From Diphasiastrum complanatum (Eukaryota; Streptophyta; Lycopodiopsida; Lycopodiales; Lycopodiaceae): a stretch of DNA of 64,000 bases. Positions 31,557-43,599 of the stretch are shown one piece after another (the stretch's first letter is position 1; every line of letters begins with the position of its first letter). The translations under genes and the position numbers were made by a program. The notes beneath the pieces were generated by a model. The model made no database searches, was not told where the DNA came from, and saw nothing but the letters and a program-made list of their open reading frames with translations. The stretch spans positions 18,647,218 to 18,711,217 of the forward strand of contig CM055107.1 in assembly GCA_029204225.1 (NCBI GenBank). Reading direction: 5' to 3'.

Positions 31557-33998
31557 GGAGGCTGCGAGATGCATGATGGCCTATTCAAAGGCATCAAAAT
31601 GGCTAATGGGCTGAGGCAGTAGCTATAGCCAATTACCCGCAAAAGAAGACAGGGAAATCTGACATTCCCTATACTGCTCCACATGAAGTATGGTGGGGCA
31701 ACAAGCCAAGTCTGACTCATGTTTGAATCTTCGGGTGTGTAGCATTTGCACACATACAAAATTAGAAAAGAAAGAAGTTAGATCAAAAAGTAGATCAGGG
31801 TTTCCTTGTAGGCTATGATGTACATTCCTCATATTGTAGGACTTACATGCCTAACACCAGGGAAATCAAAAGTGTTAGAGATGTGAAATTTGATGAAGCA
31901 AGATCAATGGCTAACGGAGATCCAGTTGGTTATGATATTCTTGGAAAGAAGTACTATAATTTTCCCACACAGACAGAGGGAGCAGACCATGAACATCTGG
32001 ATCAAGATGTTCATATACCAAATAAATCGAGTGACAGTTCAGACGATGAACAAATCATGGAACATCTTGTACCTAAATCTCCTACAACACACAATGGTTC
32101 TACAGACAACCGAAAGTACAAAGGCGAAACAAGTGTGGCACCAGCACAATTTCCAAGAACGTTTGGAAGAGAAAGAAAACCACTTGTCAGAAATTGATCA
32201 GACAGCTTCGCTTCTACAACAGAAGAGTTTTCTAGATTCGGCGGTGAACCACAGATTTATGAGAAAGCTATCGACAATCCAGACAAGGAAAAGTGGATAA
32301 GAGCCATGGAAAAAGAAATAAACTCCATGCAGCGAAACAGGGTGTGGACACTTGAACCCATATCAGACTACATGAAGCATGTCAAATGCAAATGGATCTA
32401 CAAATACAAGTATGGATCAGACAACAAGGTCTCAAGATACAAATCTAGGCTAGTTGCAAAAGGTTTTTCACATAAATATGGTGTTGATTACACTGAAATC
32501 TTTTCTCCTATTGTCAAGCATACATTTATACATCTATTGATTGCATATGCAGAAGCCTATAATTTGAAGATCCACATTGTAGATGATAAGACAACTTTCT
32601 CGCATGGGGATTTTAAAAAAGAGTTGTATATGGATCAACTACCATGATGTAAATCATTTGCTGATTATGCCTGCTGGATGCATAAAAGCATCTATGGACG
32701 AAAACAATGGCGACAATGGTACAAGAAGAAGGATCATTCTCTCAGATCCTTGGGTTTCCAACCCCTAATGGTTGATTATAATGTCTATATGAAAGTCATA
32801 GATGGAGAAATCATCATCATCGGTGTCTATGTAGATGACACACTGATCCTCTCAAGAAGGGATAAGCTGATTACACAAGTGAAGGAAGATATTTCCAAGC
32901 ACTTTGAAATATCATACCTAGGAGAAGCAAAATGCTACATAGGATTACAAATTCACAGAGATCTTGGGAGTGGTAGACTGTATCTACACCAATCAAGATA
33001 CGTACATTCAGAAAATTAATCGGAGTAAATACTCCAACGGATCCTGGTATAGTTTTGATCCCAACCAAGACTATTCCAAAAACCAAGACGAACAAAAGCA
33101 ATACTCAATAAGCCTTACAAAAGGTTGATTGGTTCTTTGTTTTACTTGGCAGATAATACGTCGGACATTCCCTATGCAATGTTCATACTGAGCCAATTTA
33201 ATATGAATCTAGGACTTGTACAATGAAAAATAGCCAAGAGAATCCTACAGTACCTAAATCATACAAAGGACTACGACTTTTGCTATTTTCGGGATACAAG
33301 ATTTCAGGTGAAGTCCTACAGTAATGCGAGCTGGGCATCTGTGAAAGATGACTGCAAACGTGTTTCAGGAGGATGTACTATAATAGCATATGCAACTATT
33401 GTTTGGGTCAGTAAGAAGCAGACCATAATTGCCCAATCATCTTGTGAGGCAGAATACGTTGTTGCGGCCAAGATGGCTAATGAGCTAACATTAAATCCAA
33501 AAAAGATTTGTAAAGATTCTTTTAATATTTTTTTCTCAAATTTTCCTTACACATGGACCAATCAAAACACTCAAATTTGAAATCTACGTACCGTAACTTT
33601 TTGAGTCCATATATTGATTCCACACTAAACACAGCATAACTTTTTAGTGGTAAGTCCAAATTTAGAGGAGTTTGGTGCATTGGAGAGGACTCAATGAGGG
33701 CTTTCCAATGATAAGTTAGATGGCACAATTTTGTTCTATGGTTAAAAAGTTATGGCAAGTCAAAAGTATTAGTGTTATAATATTTTAATAATATAAACTA
33801 CATCTTGCATGAATTTTTAAAGGGTCTTTTTGGAGCTCAAATCTCCTCTAATGCCTGGCTCGAACAATTCCTAGATGGTTGGGAGAAAACAACCGCTAAT
33901 TCCCTACATGGATAATACATCCACTATACATTTGACAAAAGATCTTGTGTTTCATTTCAGAACGAGTTCGATATGATAGATCCAGGAGAATCTTATGT
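31557..33998 (+). pseudogene. Copia H RT and RNase H, interrupted by a MITE-like element
   Basis: A one-base insertion at 31607 in the WAEAVA motif and a TAG at about 31763 are shared with F and I. The linker runs 31847-32197. RT 32306-33019 reads CKWIYKYKYG, RLVAKGFSHKYGVDYTE and YVDD at 32828-32839, with a TGA at 32645. About 45 bases are missing near 33020. RNase H (SSCEAEYVVAAKMANEL) is cut at 33489 by the inverted-repeat element and resumes at 33854 (WLEQF), ending DNTSTIHLTKDLVFH. Confidence 0.85.
33489..33853 (-). mobile_element. MITE-like inverted-repeat element, copy 2 (365 bp)
   Basis: Reverse complement of the copy at 15217-15592 over its whole length. The left end has lost about 10 bases of the terminus (CATTAAATCC). 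The right end CTCCTCTAATG is complete. Flanks GAGCTAA and CCTGGCTC rejoin to the length of the empty sites in F (9890) and I (54955). Confidence 0.8.
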
Positions 33999-34949
33999 TT
34001 GCCTTGGGATACAAATATTCAAAGATCAGCTGCCATCAACAACAATATGCTAGAAGCCATTAGGAATTGGTAGTAGTTCCCATCATATCAGTGCATGTTG
34101 ATCTAGTAAAGAACAATCAAAACATGAAATTTTGGGTCCATTGGGGTGTGCTAGTAGCTTTACTGGTTACATGGATATTGCAATCACTATGGCCAATATG
34201 TTGGCTTTCACAAATGGCCAATAACAAGTAGAAACGACCCTCTAAAATTCCAAGGAATCTCAGATAAGGATTCTATGGCTCCAACATACCCAACAAATTT
34301 TCAATTGATCCAAATTTAAAATTTTCTAAGGACTATCAACGGATTTAAGAAGAAGTGGAGCAGAAAGAAAAGTTTCTTTCTCATTGAATTATTGGCTCAT
34401 TGATGTATGCCATGATATGGGTATGCCATTACTTGAATGTTTATTATTAATTGTGGTTTGGTTATACATAGTTAAGAATCCCATAATGAAATCCCAAAGG
34501 AAGAAAATTTTGAAGTAAATTTTTTTTTTTGAGTTGATTGGCCTAGCATGCCGACATGCCATCTTTGGGGGGTTGCAAAAGTTCATGTTTTACTTAGCAC
34601 CCTAGCTTGCTAATTTTGAAGGCTACAAAAGAGTTATAGCTATTTCACTAAGCACGTTAGTGTGCTATGTTTGGAGGCTACAAAAAATATTCTAAACTAA
34701 TATCTTTCCCCAAAATTTAGTTCTCAAATGTGTCAAATACCTTTTATATTTTATAGTTTGAGTTTTTCAACCTATCAAACTTGTAATGTATGCACAAAAA
34801 TATGATTTATTCTCTTAAAAGTGGATATTGCTCATGACATTGATGATTTGATATCTACACAAGTTTGGTACTTGCATTATCACCTAGACTATACAATTTG
34901 TTTTACATGAGAAAGTTTAATGGTTGTGAATTATTCACATGAGATAGTG
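33960..34949 (+). repeat. Chimeric tail of Copia H
   Basis: Same RT-fragment plus AT-rich tail as after F (9999-10964). It is cut at 34949 by the start of element J. Confidence 0.65.
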
Positions 34950-35910
34950 CCAACATTGCCCCCGGCGCCAACAGTGCCCCTGCTGTTCCCGGCGCCGCTC
35001 CTAGAGAGAGAAAATCTTAGAGAGATAAAACATGCTTTACCAGCCTGGGTAGAGTACTTGGTATGAGGGGAGGTGGCGAATCCCACCAATACTATAGGGG
35101 AGTGCGGGTTGCGACTCAGGGCGAGCTCCAACCAAGTCTCAGCCTCCCTTGCTGAAATGTTGTGCTGGAACTCGCCTTGGCATGCTAGCGCCCCGGAGAC
35201 TAGGGTCGGTCACACACTTGAAATGTAACCTTCTCAAATTTATCAGTGGGATTTTTTTCAAACTGACTCTGATTACCTTCTGGGTTTCATTCGGTAAAAG
35301 CGCCAGTTGTAAGGCCGATTCAAACTTTTTAATTTGGCACATAGCTGAGGGTCGTATCCCGGGACGCCAGCGGTATGCTGTCGGGACCATTTGGTCCAGG
35401 AACTGGTTGTCTCCATATCTGTCGCGGCTTGTGGTTCTGAGTGTTCCTTGCATGAACATGAATGGGTTAAGCTCTTGGGGAACGGGCTCTAACCTGTCGG
35501 CTGAGTTGGATGGCTTGCTTGGGTGAAAGTTACCTGTTTATGGCTGTCCAGTCTGGCGTGGCGCCAGGTTGGCTTCCAGTGCTCGTGACGAAGCTTTCAG
35601 TTGGTTAAGTCTGATGTAAGTCAGACTGCTTGCTTGGAATGGATGTTACTCGTTTGTAACGAAGCTTCGAGTTGGTTAAGTTTGATGTATGTCGGGTGGC
35701 TGGCGCGGAGGGAAGTCACCCACATCGGGACTCCCGATCTGGCATGGCACCAGGTTGGATCTCAATGTTGGTTTCGGAACTTCAAGTTGGTTAAGTCTGA
35801 TCGTTGTTGGCGAGTTGACTGCTTGTATGTCAAGTGGGTTTGGATGGCAAGAGTTGAAGGCTGGGAAGCTAAGTCGTGGTTTTCGGCTCCCTTTGGGATG
35901 CCTGCACTAC
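34950..35910 (+). repeat. 5' LTR of J, truncated
   Basis: Aligns with 38430-39599 and ends GCACTACA. About 45 bases at the start and about 190 bases near 35010 are missing compared with the 3' LTR. Frames across it are not conserved between the two LTRs and are not genes. Confidence 0.8.
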
Positions 35911-35912
35911 AT

Positions 35913-35925
35913 GTGGTATCAAAGC
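35913..35925 (+). promoter_or_regulatory. Primer-binding site of J
   Basis: TGGTATCAAAGCC, two bases after the LTR end. One difference from the initiator methionine tRNA match. Confidence 0.7.
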
Positions 35926-36145
35926 CGACTGGCCGGTCAGCTATGCGGATCTCACAGAAATGGCCACTGTTTGGGGTTCATCAAGACAACTGTTGTGCAA
36001 GGTGCTGCCCACAGTGTAAGAACGGGTGTCCACGGTCGGGGTGGTCGGTAGAACGGGGGCTTGATCAGTCAAGGTGATGCCCTTGAGGTGTAAACACGGT
36101 CAGTTTTCGCGGTTTGGGCCTGGCATCGTCTGCACGTAGGACAGA

Positions 36146-36545
36146 TGAGGCAATGTGCTGCCATTAGGTTGGTATAAGCACGATCTATGCCTTGTGAGAT
36201 GCAGGGTGACATATTCGCGATAGCCACCATTCATTTAGCTATAAGGGCTATCGACCAAATTTGGTGGGGGCTTTACTGAGGCAATGTGCTGCCTAACGGT
36301 GAAAGCATGGGTGCGTCCATGATTGGGGTGCTATGTTGCCGATCGTTTAGCTATAAGGGCTATCGACTAGATTTGGTGAGGGCGTTATTGAGGCAATGTG
36401 CTGCCTAACGGTGAAATCACGGGTGCGTCCACGGGGGTGGTATATTCAAGGATAGTTGCCGATCGTTTAGCTATAAGGGCTATCGACCAAAAAGTGGTGG
36501 GGCATGACTGAGGCAATGTGCTGCTTAATGGTGAAAGCACGGATA
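36146..36545 (+). repeat. Tandem repeat of 112-120 bp inside J
   Basis: Three units start TTTAGCTATAAGGGCTATCG at 36234, 36346 and 36466, each followed by GAGGCAATGTGCTGC. A partial unit precedes them. Confidence 0.85.
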
Positions 36546-37436
36546 GTTGGAGGGATGTTCTCTGTGGGCTGATTCTGTGATCAATCTGTATGGGCGTGGC
36601 CAGACAAAGGTCCTTTGGTAGGACTATCTCAAAGGGGGACCTTGTCTTTGTTACCTGTTAGTAAACCTGCCTAAGTGTCTCGCTTGTATGTATTCATGGT
36701 GAGTCTTAGTACTCATGTTTTGTCTGGTTTGCATGATTGCTTGTGATACAAGGAGCTGATGGCTCAAGAAGGAACCTTTCTTTTGAAGGCTGATACCATC
36801 AAACAAAGAGGACTAGAGAATCTGCGGGGCGGATTTGCAGTTCAAGTAGTCGCACATGAACGACAACGAAATGACTCAATGTTTGCAAAGGATGGATGGC
36901 TAGCCTATTTCTTGGATTAGTTTCATTTGCGACAACGCCCACCAGACGCAAGCTGGAAGTCAAAAGTTGGAAAGGGCAATTTCAGGGGAGATCTTCTATG
37001 GAGCAGTTGGTCTTCATTTGGGACGGCCACCTTCGGAACTGAAACTCACTGAGCATGGGTGATATCCGGTATCAGCTGGGTTTGGGAAAGACTAGGATCC
37101 TCTTCAGAGATTGGCAACAAGTTGGATCGAGCCATATTCCTAGCAGATGGGAAGCAAAGTGTTGGAAAGACTTTTTGTCCGAAGAACTCTACTCTAAGTC
37201 CGATCAATTGATTTTATAAGTGGAGGGGGAACTATCACACACCTCTCTCTTGGGACAAATTTTGAATGAAAGTTGATCAAAACGGGAGCAAATTCAAGGT
37301 GACCTAGCCATACTCACACGAGGAGACTGGCGAACTTTGGACCTAATAAGTTGACAAGTTTTTGTTGTGGAAAGGAAAGCTTGTTATAGGCTTTCTCTGG
37401 ACCAGCAATGATGAGAAAACATATGAGTACGCTGGC

Positions 37437-37815
37437 TTGTGTTACGTGTAAGGCAGCTGATCAATGAAGGAACTGTGAAAGTTGAGTCTTGCATGAGAGA
37501 CTTGGTATTTCGAACGGATGCTAGGGGACAGTTCGTGTTGAGATCGGACTAGTGCAAACTCTGGGTGCATGTGTCTGATTCAAAGAGAGCTACTTGAAGC
37601 CAAGCTCGATGTACACTTCTTGTTTTGACTGTGAGGCAATTGACCAATGATGGAATTGTGAAAGTCAAGTTTTGTGCGAAGGACATGGTGCTTCAAACAA
37701 ACGCGAAGAGATAGTTCATATGCGGATCAAACTGGTGCGACCCTTTGGCACTCCATGAGGTCAATGGTTACATTTGGGCTGATTCAAAGAGCTACTTCAA
37801 GCTAAGTGAGAGGTG
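37437..37815 (+). repeat. Diverged 185 bp tandem duplication inside J
   Basis: The two halves share GAA-TGTGAAAGT, GAGATCGGACT or its variant GGATCAAACT, and CTGATTCAAAGAG in the same order, starting at about 37437 and 37625. Non-coding. Confidence 0.6.
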
Positions 37816-37987
37816 CATTGCAGAGTACTCAATCTTTGCCTACCTTAAAGAGCCAAGAAGGAAAAGTATCAAGATCAGGCTAGTACAAGGAGAGAAATCA
37901 AGGTGAACAAGCAACAAGGCACGGAGTGGACCATAAAGTGGGCAATCAAACGATAAATCCTTTGGCTTAGGGAGCCTTGACACCTGT

Positions 37988-38263
37988 GTGAAATTGATCA
38001 AATCTGGAGCTCAGGGAGCTCAGCACAAAGTGCATCAAGGACAAATCAGGAGCTCAAAGGAGTTCCAAAGTCAAAAAGTCAGAAGCGACAGGGGCGAACA
38101 TTTCACAGAAAGGCCTCTGTCACCAATTAACAAGGTTCTTGGGTTTTACGTAAGCGATATAAAATCTAAGCTTTTCCCAGACAAAGAGATATTTTCAAGT
38201 TATGTAATTTTTCAGTACAAAGAGCTGAGCATCCAACTTGTGGTGTGCCAGCTTCAATGTTAA
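37988..38263 (+). other. Small open frame in J (91 codons)
   Basis: Starts MKLIKSGAQGAQ and ends QLVVCQLQC just upstream of the polypurine tract. No homologous motif recognised, and there is no second copy in the window to test for conservation. Possibly chance. Confidence 0.2.
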
Positions 38264-38375
38264 TAAAAAGTGGCCAGTAAATTGAGTACTGTGCCAAGTA
38301 GCTTAAATGTATATTTATTTTCATTGGGAGACACCTTTACTTTAATCTGACATCTGATGAGGACATCAGATTATA

Positions 38376-38390
38376 TAAAGGTGGGGTGGA
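38376..38390 (+). promoter_or_regulatory. Polypurine tract of J
   Basis: AAAGGTGGGGTGGA immediately before the LTR start TGTTGTAAAG. An inverted repeat (ATCTGA..TCAGAT) lies just upstream at 38345-38371. Confidence 0.65.
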
Positions 38391-39599
38391 TGTTGTAAAG
38401 CTACCTTTACAACCTTTACTTCCAGCGCCACTGGCGCCAGCATTGCCCCCGGCGCCAACAGCGCCCCTGCTGCTCCCAGCGCCACTGTGACCAGAATCCA
38501 GCCGACGCCAAGTTTCTATGGCTGAAAATCTTTGATCGGTTCTAGCGAAGTCCAGAGAGCTCAAATCGATGTGCAATCACCTCACACGATCTAGGCATGA
38601 TTAAAGGAAGCCTATGGATCCATAAAATCTAGAGAGAAAAAATGACTTTCTAGAGAGAGAAAATCCTAGAGAGAGAAAACATGCTTTACCAGGTAGAGTA
38701 CTTGGTATGAGGGGAGGTGGTGAATCCCACAAGTACTATAGGGGAGTGCGGGTTGCGACTCAGGGCGAGCTCCAACCAAGTCTCAGCCTCCCTTGCTGGA
38801 ATGTTGTCCTGGCACTCACCTTGGCATGCTAGCGCCTCGGAGACTAGGGTCGGTCACACACTTGAAATGTAACCTTCTCAGATTTATCAATAAAGTGGGA
38901 TTTTTCTCAAACTGACTCTGATTACCTTCTGGGACTTAGTGTTCGGTAAAAGCGCCAGTTATAAGGCCGCTTCAAACTTCTTAATTTGGCACATAGCTGA
39001 GGGCCGTATCTCGGGACACTAGCGGTATGCCGTCGAGACCATTCGGTCCGTGGCGCCAGCGGTATGCTGTCGGGACCATTTGGTCCAAGAACTGGTTGTC
39101 TCCATATCTGTCGTGGCTTGTGGTTCTGGGTGTTCCTTGCATGAACGTGAATGGGTTAAGCTCTTGGGAAATGGGCTCTAACGTGTCGGCTGAGTTTGAT
39201 GGCTTGCTTGCGTGGAAGTTACCTGTTTCTGGCTGTCCAGTCTGGCTGGCACCAGGTTGGAGTCCAATGCTCGTGACGAAGCTTGCAGTTGGTTAAGTCC
39301 GATGTAAGTCAGACCGCTTGCTTGGAATGGATGTTACTCATTTGTAACGAAGCTTCGAGTTGGTTAAGTTTGATGTATGTCGGGCGGCTGGCGCGGAGGG
39401 AAGTCACCCACATCGGGACTCCCGATCTAGCATGGCGCCATGTTGGATCTCAATGTTGGTTTCGGAACTTCAAGTTAGTTAAGTTTGATCGTTGTTGGTG
39501 AGTTGGCTGCTTGTATGTCAAGTGGGTTTGGATGGCAAGAGTTGAAGGTTGGGAAGCTAAGTCGTGGTTCCCGGCTCCCTTTGGAATGTCTGCGCTACA
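38391..39599 (+). repeat. 3' LTR of J (1209 bp)
   Basis: Starts TGTTGTAAAG and ends GCGCTACA (TG..CA). A GGCGCC-rich short repeat stands at 38425-38490. It ends against Copia K. Confidence 0.75.
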
Positions 39600-41228
39600 C
39601 CAGGTCATTCCACACAACACGAACCTTATTTGCGAAAGATGTGACTATGAGACTTCAAAAGGCAATAGATGGAGTTAAGGAGGAAGTAGAAGCTCGTGAA
39701 GGCTATGATGACAATGGTGATTCCGAAAAAGCTCTATTTACTTAGAAGAATAAATCTTCTAAGAAGTCTATGTTTAAGAGGGAGTCATCTAAGAAGAATG
39801 AGTCTAAGACTAATGAACAACAATCTGGAAAACAACAGAAGAATTCTGGTGATAAGAAGATCTGCAACAGATGTAGAAGATCAGGTCACACAGAAGAAAA
39901 GTGTTGGTTAAATCCAAAGATTGAATGCATTCATTGTCATAAACGGGGTCATGCAGCAGTAGACTGTTATCAGAATCCCATAAACAAAAAGGAGCAGAAT
40001 CGAAGCGAACCTTCAGATTCAAACTATGTCGAAGACAAAGCAGAATGCTTCAGAGCAGCAGAAGACATGGCAACAAGGAACTAAGTAGCTTAAGTTAGTG
40101 CTGATCTATGTTGTTCATCTAATTCTAAAACTCAAGAACTAGTACTTGATTCCGGAGCCATCTAATATTTTGTTTCCTCGAAACAAATATTGTTTGAGTA
40201 CAAGAAGACAAACTATTCGTGATTCATTATACTTGGAGATATTTCTAAGCACGTGGTTGATGGAACTGGTGTATTATGGCTAGACACAAATCAGAGAGAC
40301 AAGAAACTGGAGGAAGTTCTCTATGTCCCTACTTTTGACAAAAATCTTCTATCTCTAGCTAAGATAGTTGATACAGACATGTCAGTAACCTTTACAAAGA
40401 ACTCTTGTAAACTGTGCGAGGAATATTCTGATAACTTGGTTGCTAAAGGTAACAAAGAAGAAAATTTATATCACTTGAACATTCGAACAAGCAAATCAAA
40501 CTCAAGAATCAACAGATATAATGTGGCACAAAAGGCTATGTCACATGAACACGAAATCCTTGTACCAAGCCAACAAAAGTCAAAGAATTCAAGGAGTCGA
40601 AATCAAAAGTAAAGATATTCAAACTACCTGTGAATCTTGTCTTAAAGGCAAGATGACTAGAACACCTTTCAGTAAGGATGTTTATATAGCAACTAAGGTA
40701 CTTGAAATTGTGCATTCATATATTTGTGGACCATTCAGAGTATTGTCGTTGGGTGATGCAAAGTACTTCATTATGTTTATTGATGACTTCAGCAAGTTCG
40801 CTGTAGTATAGTATATACGTACTAAATCTGAAGCTTGTGAGAAATTCATTGAGTATACAAATTGGGCTGAGAAGCAGACATGCAATAAGTTGAAGCAGAT
40901 TTGCACATATCGTGGAGGTGAGTACATTTCCAACGAATTCAAAGCTTACTGTACTGATCAAGGTATTATGCACACTAAGACTGCATCTTACACACCTCAG
41001 CACAATGGAATAGCTGAACGAAGGAATCGTACACTTATGGAAGCTGTAAGTGTATGATGGCTCATGCAAAAGCACCAAAATAGTTGTGGGCAGAAGCAGC
41101 GGCTACATCAAATTATCTTCAATATCGTATTCTGAAATCTCAAATACTGGATAAAACTCCTCATGAGATATGGTGGAAGTCGAAGCCAAATCTAGCACAT
41201 GTTTGGACATTCGGATGTGCACTGTATA
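39600..41228 (+). pseudogene. Copia K gag end, protease and integrase
   Basis: Begins inside gag (RLQKAIDGVKEE), with TAG at 39743. A linker and two intact zinc knuckles follow (CNRC..GHTEEKC, CIHC..GHAAVDC, 39865-39970). Two stops in MATRN-stop-VA-stop-VS (40081-40096) are identical in Copia G. Protease DSGA is at 40148 with TAA soon after. Integrase: CESC intact, first Asp is Tyr (VHSYICGP), second Asp is Tyr (CTYRGGEY), Glu intact (NGIAERRN). Similarity stops at 41228 in the WTFGC motif, where the F-type tail begins. Its missing 3' part resembles 44304-45454. Confidence 0.85.
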
Positions 41229-41231
41229 TGC

Positions 41232-42120
41232 ACAAGTAGAAACGACGCTCTAAACTTCCAAGGAATCACAGATAAGGATTCTATGGCTCCAACATACCCA
41301 ACAAATTTTCAATTGATCCAAATTTGAAATTTTCTAAGGACTATCAACGGATTTAAGAAGAAGTGGAGCAGAAAGAAAAGTTTCTTTCTTATTGAGTTAT
41401 TGGCTCATTGATGTATGCCATGATATGGGTATGCCATTACTTGAATGTTTATTATTAAGAATTGTGGTTTGGTTATACATAGTTAAGAATCCTGTAATGA
41501 AATCCCAAAGGAAGAAAAATTTGAAGCAAATTTTTTTTTTTGAGTTAATTTGCCTAGCATGCCGACATGCCATCTTTGGTGGGCTGCAAAAGTTCATGTT
41601 TTACTTAGCACCCTAGCCTGCTATTTTTGAAGGCTACAAAAGAGTTATAGCTATTTCACTAAGCACGTTAGTGTCCTATGTTTGGAGGCTACAAAAAATA
41701 TTCTAAACTAATATCTTTCCCCAAAATTTAGTTCTCAAATGTGTCAAATACCTTTTATATTTTATAGTTTGAGTTTTTCAACCTATCAAACTTGTAATGT
41801 ATGCACAAAAATATGATTTAATCTCTTAAAAGTGGATATTGCTCATGACAATGATGATTTGATATCTACACAAATTTGGTACTTGCATTATCACATAGAC
41901 TATACAATTTGTTTTACATGAGAAAGTTTACTGGTTGTGAATTATTCACATGAGATAGTGGCTCATGCTATGGTGTTCAAGCTTTCTGTGGTATTGGAAA
42001 ATGAAAAGCTAGTGAGCACAATACCATTGACCTAGTTCAAGTCATACTTAATGGCTTGAAAGAAGACTATGAAAACCTTGTCCAAACCTTTGCTATCAAG
42101 GACGAGTTAACAAGTTTGGA
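41232..42120 (+). repeat. F-type tail joined to a B-type gag remnant
   Basis: 41232-42028 is the AT-rich tail seen after F, H and I. At 42029 it passes into about 90 bases of B-type gag (LVQVILNGLKEDYE). The same join occurs at 56134 after Copia I, where the gag goes on. Here it breaks off into microsatellite. Confidence 0.65.
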
Positions 42121-42182
42121 GTCCAAATGCAAAACTCTCTCTCTCTCTCTAATAATTTCTACTGGATTATACTAATACACTT

Positions 42183-42219
<37 letters not shown>

Positions 42220-42319
42220 ACAAATCTAACATTTAATAACCATGGAACACTATCTATTCATCTACTACCCTAAATCCTAAATCAATGCAAAATGTAAAAC
42301 ACACACACAGATGCACACA

Positions 42320-42364
<45 letters not shown>

Positions 42365-42365
42365 C
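42121..42365 (+). repeat. Composite microsatellite repeat
   Basis: Two (CT)n runs (42187-42214 and 42321-42361) around one core, with (CA)n at 42299. Confidence 0.8.
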
Positions 42366-43214
42366 GATTTTATAAGACTAGCTTTTGGCAGATTATATCT
42401 CATCCAGATCGAATAGACCCAAAATGGTGGTAAGTGATCCAACTTAATGCAAGAAAACAACATGTGTTTGGAGGAAAAGACATTGTAACATTATACACAC
42501 GATGAACCACGACCCATTTTTGAGGTTTTGGAAGAACTTGAACCACTCATCCAAGCTCCAAATGATATGGAAATGATGGGAGAAGAAAATACAATTGCAA
42601 ATGATGAGATTCCTATGATTGTACAAGACCATATTGAGGTTTGAGGCCCTCATATTTGGATGAGATAGAACTAAAAGAAGAGGAGGTTGAATATGAGGAT
42701 AGCTCACATTCTCAAAGAACGATCGGAAATCTACGATTATAATTAGACCTAGAGAGAAAAGTAATGGGAAAAAAGTAAGGGCCCTACATGCCTTCCTAGG
42801 ATTGAGAATTCTAATTACCTACATTTGAGTCATTAACTAATTTCTAGTGTATGTGATTAAAAATAAATTACAAAAATACGACATTGTTATGAACAAGATG
42901 AAAGTGATAAATTACATGTGAATTTTTTACTATGTTAGATAACATATTCAAATAATCAAAAAATTGAAACAACACAAACTCAAGCTCGAAGCTTAAGTGC
43001 AAGCTTTTGTTCGATCTTTCAACGCTCGCTCTCTTTCCCATTTTTTGATTATCTTTGTCACATACACAAGCAATTCAAAATAACACTCTATTACACAATT
43101 GAGCCATTATTGCAAGCAATATGTTATGTGCTCGTGAATACATTATATAAAGATTAAAGAATTTAGGATTGATAGATTCAAAGAATAAAATCTTATATCA
43201 ATAATATGCTATAA
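42366..43214 (+). other. Unknown block R, copy 2
   Basis: 42510-43200 is nearly the reverse complement of 6721-7385. A plus frame at 42526-42648 (EELEPLIQAPND.. to QDHIEV) matches the frame in copy 1. No known domain. 42366-42510 has no counterpart in the window. Confidence 0.4.
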
Positions 43215-43599
43215 CACACACATGTCAAAATGCAAAACTCTCTCTCTCTCTCTTACATTCCATTAAATCTTAATTCTATTGACACTATCTATTCATATAT
43301 TTCCCTAAATTGTAAATTAATGCAAAATGCACAAAACACACACAACACACACACACACACACACACTTCTTCTTCTCTCTCTCTCTCTCTCTCAAATTAC
43401 AAATCTAACATTCAATTACCATCAAACACTATCTATTCATCTACTACTCTAAATCCTACATCAATGCAAAATGTAAAACACACACACACATGCACACACA
43501 CACTTACACACTCTCTCTCTCTCTCATCATGTAATTTATATCTTATTTTCACAAAAGTAATAATTTCTATAAGATTATAGCAATCAATTCTCTCTCTCT
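43215..43599 (+). repeat. Composite microsatellite repeat, two units
   Basis: Two cores with (CT)n and (CA)n between them. It ends in CTCTCTCT directly against the LTR at 43600. Confidence 0.8.

Larger units (their letters stand above)
26911..34949 (+). repeat. P unit, copy 1 (duplicated in direct orientation at 47356-56133)
   Basis: Contents in order: about 420 bp of 5' flank, the P1 frame, a short tandem duplication, a copy-specific segment, the last exon-like frame, an LTR, and Copia H with its tail. The second copy has the same order. Similarity begins near TATATGTTCTATGAC and runs to the tail. The copy-specific parts (28700-29230 here, 49190-50690 there) are the main differences. Confidence 0.75.
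34950..39599 (+). mobile_element. LTR element J without gag or pol (LARD-like)
   Basis: Two LTRs (34950-35910, truncated at the left, and 38391-39599), a primer-binding site at 35913 and a polypurine tract at 38376 frame an internal region of about 2.4 kb. No gag, protease or polymerase motif is seen in any frame of it. Base composition is visibly richer in G and C than the neighbours, with repeated GGCGCC words. It would need proteins from another element to move. Left flank is the tail of Copia H and right flank is Copia K, and there is no matching target duplication because the 5' end is cut. Confidence 0.75.

Noticed and set aside
35601-36077. 158-codon frame across the J LTR and leader
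   Set aside because: It spans LTR end and primer-binding site, and the other LTR does not keep it.
36146-36545. CRISPR-like array in element J
   Set aside because: Units are direct tandem copies of 112-120 bases without variable spacers, in a plant LTR element.
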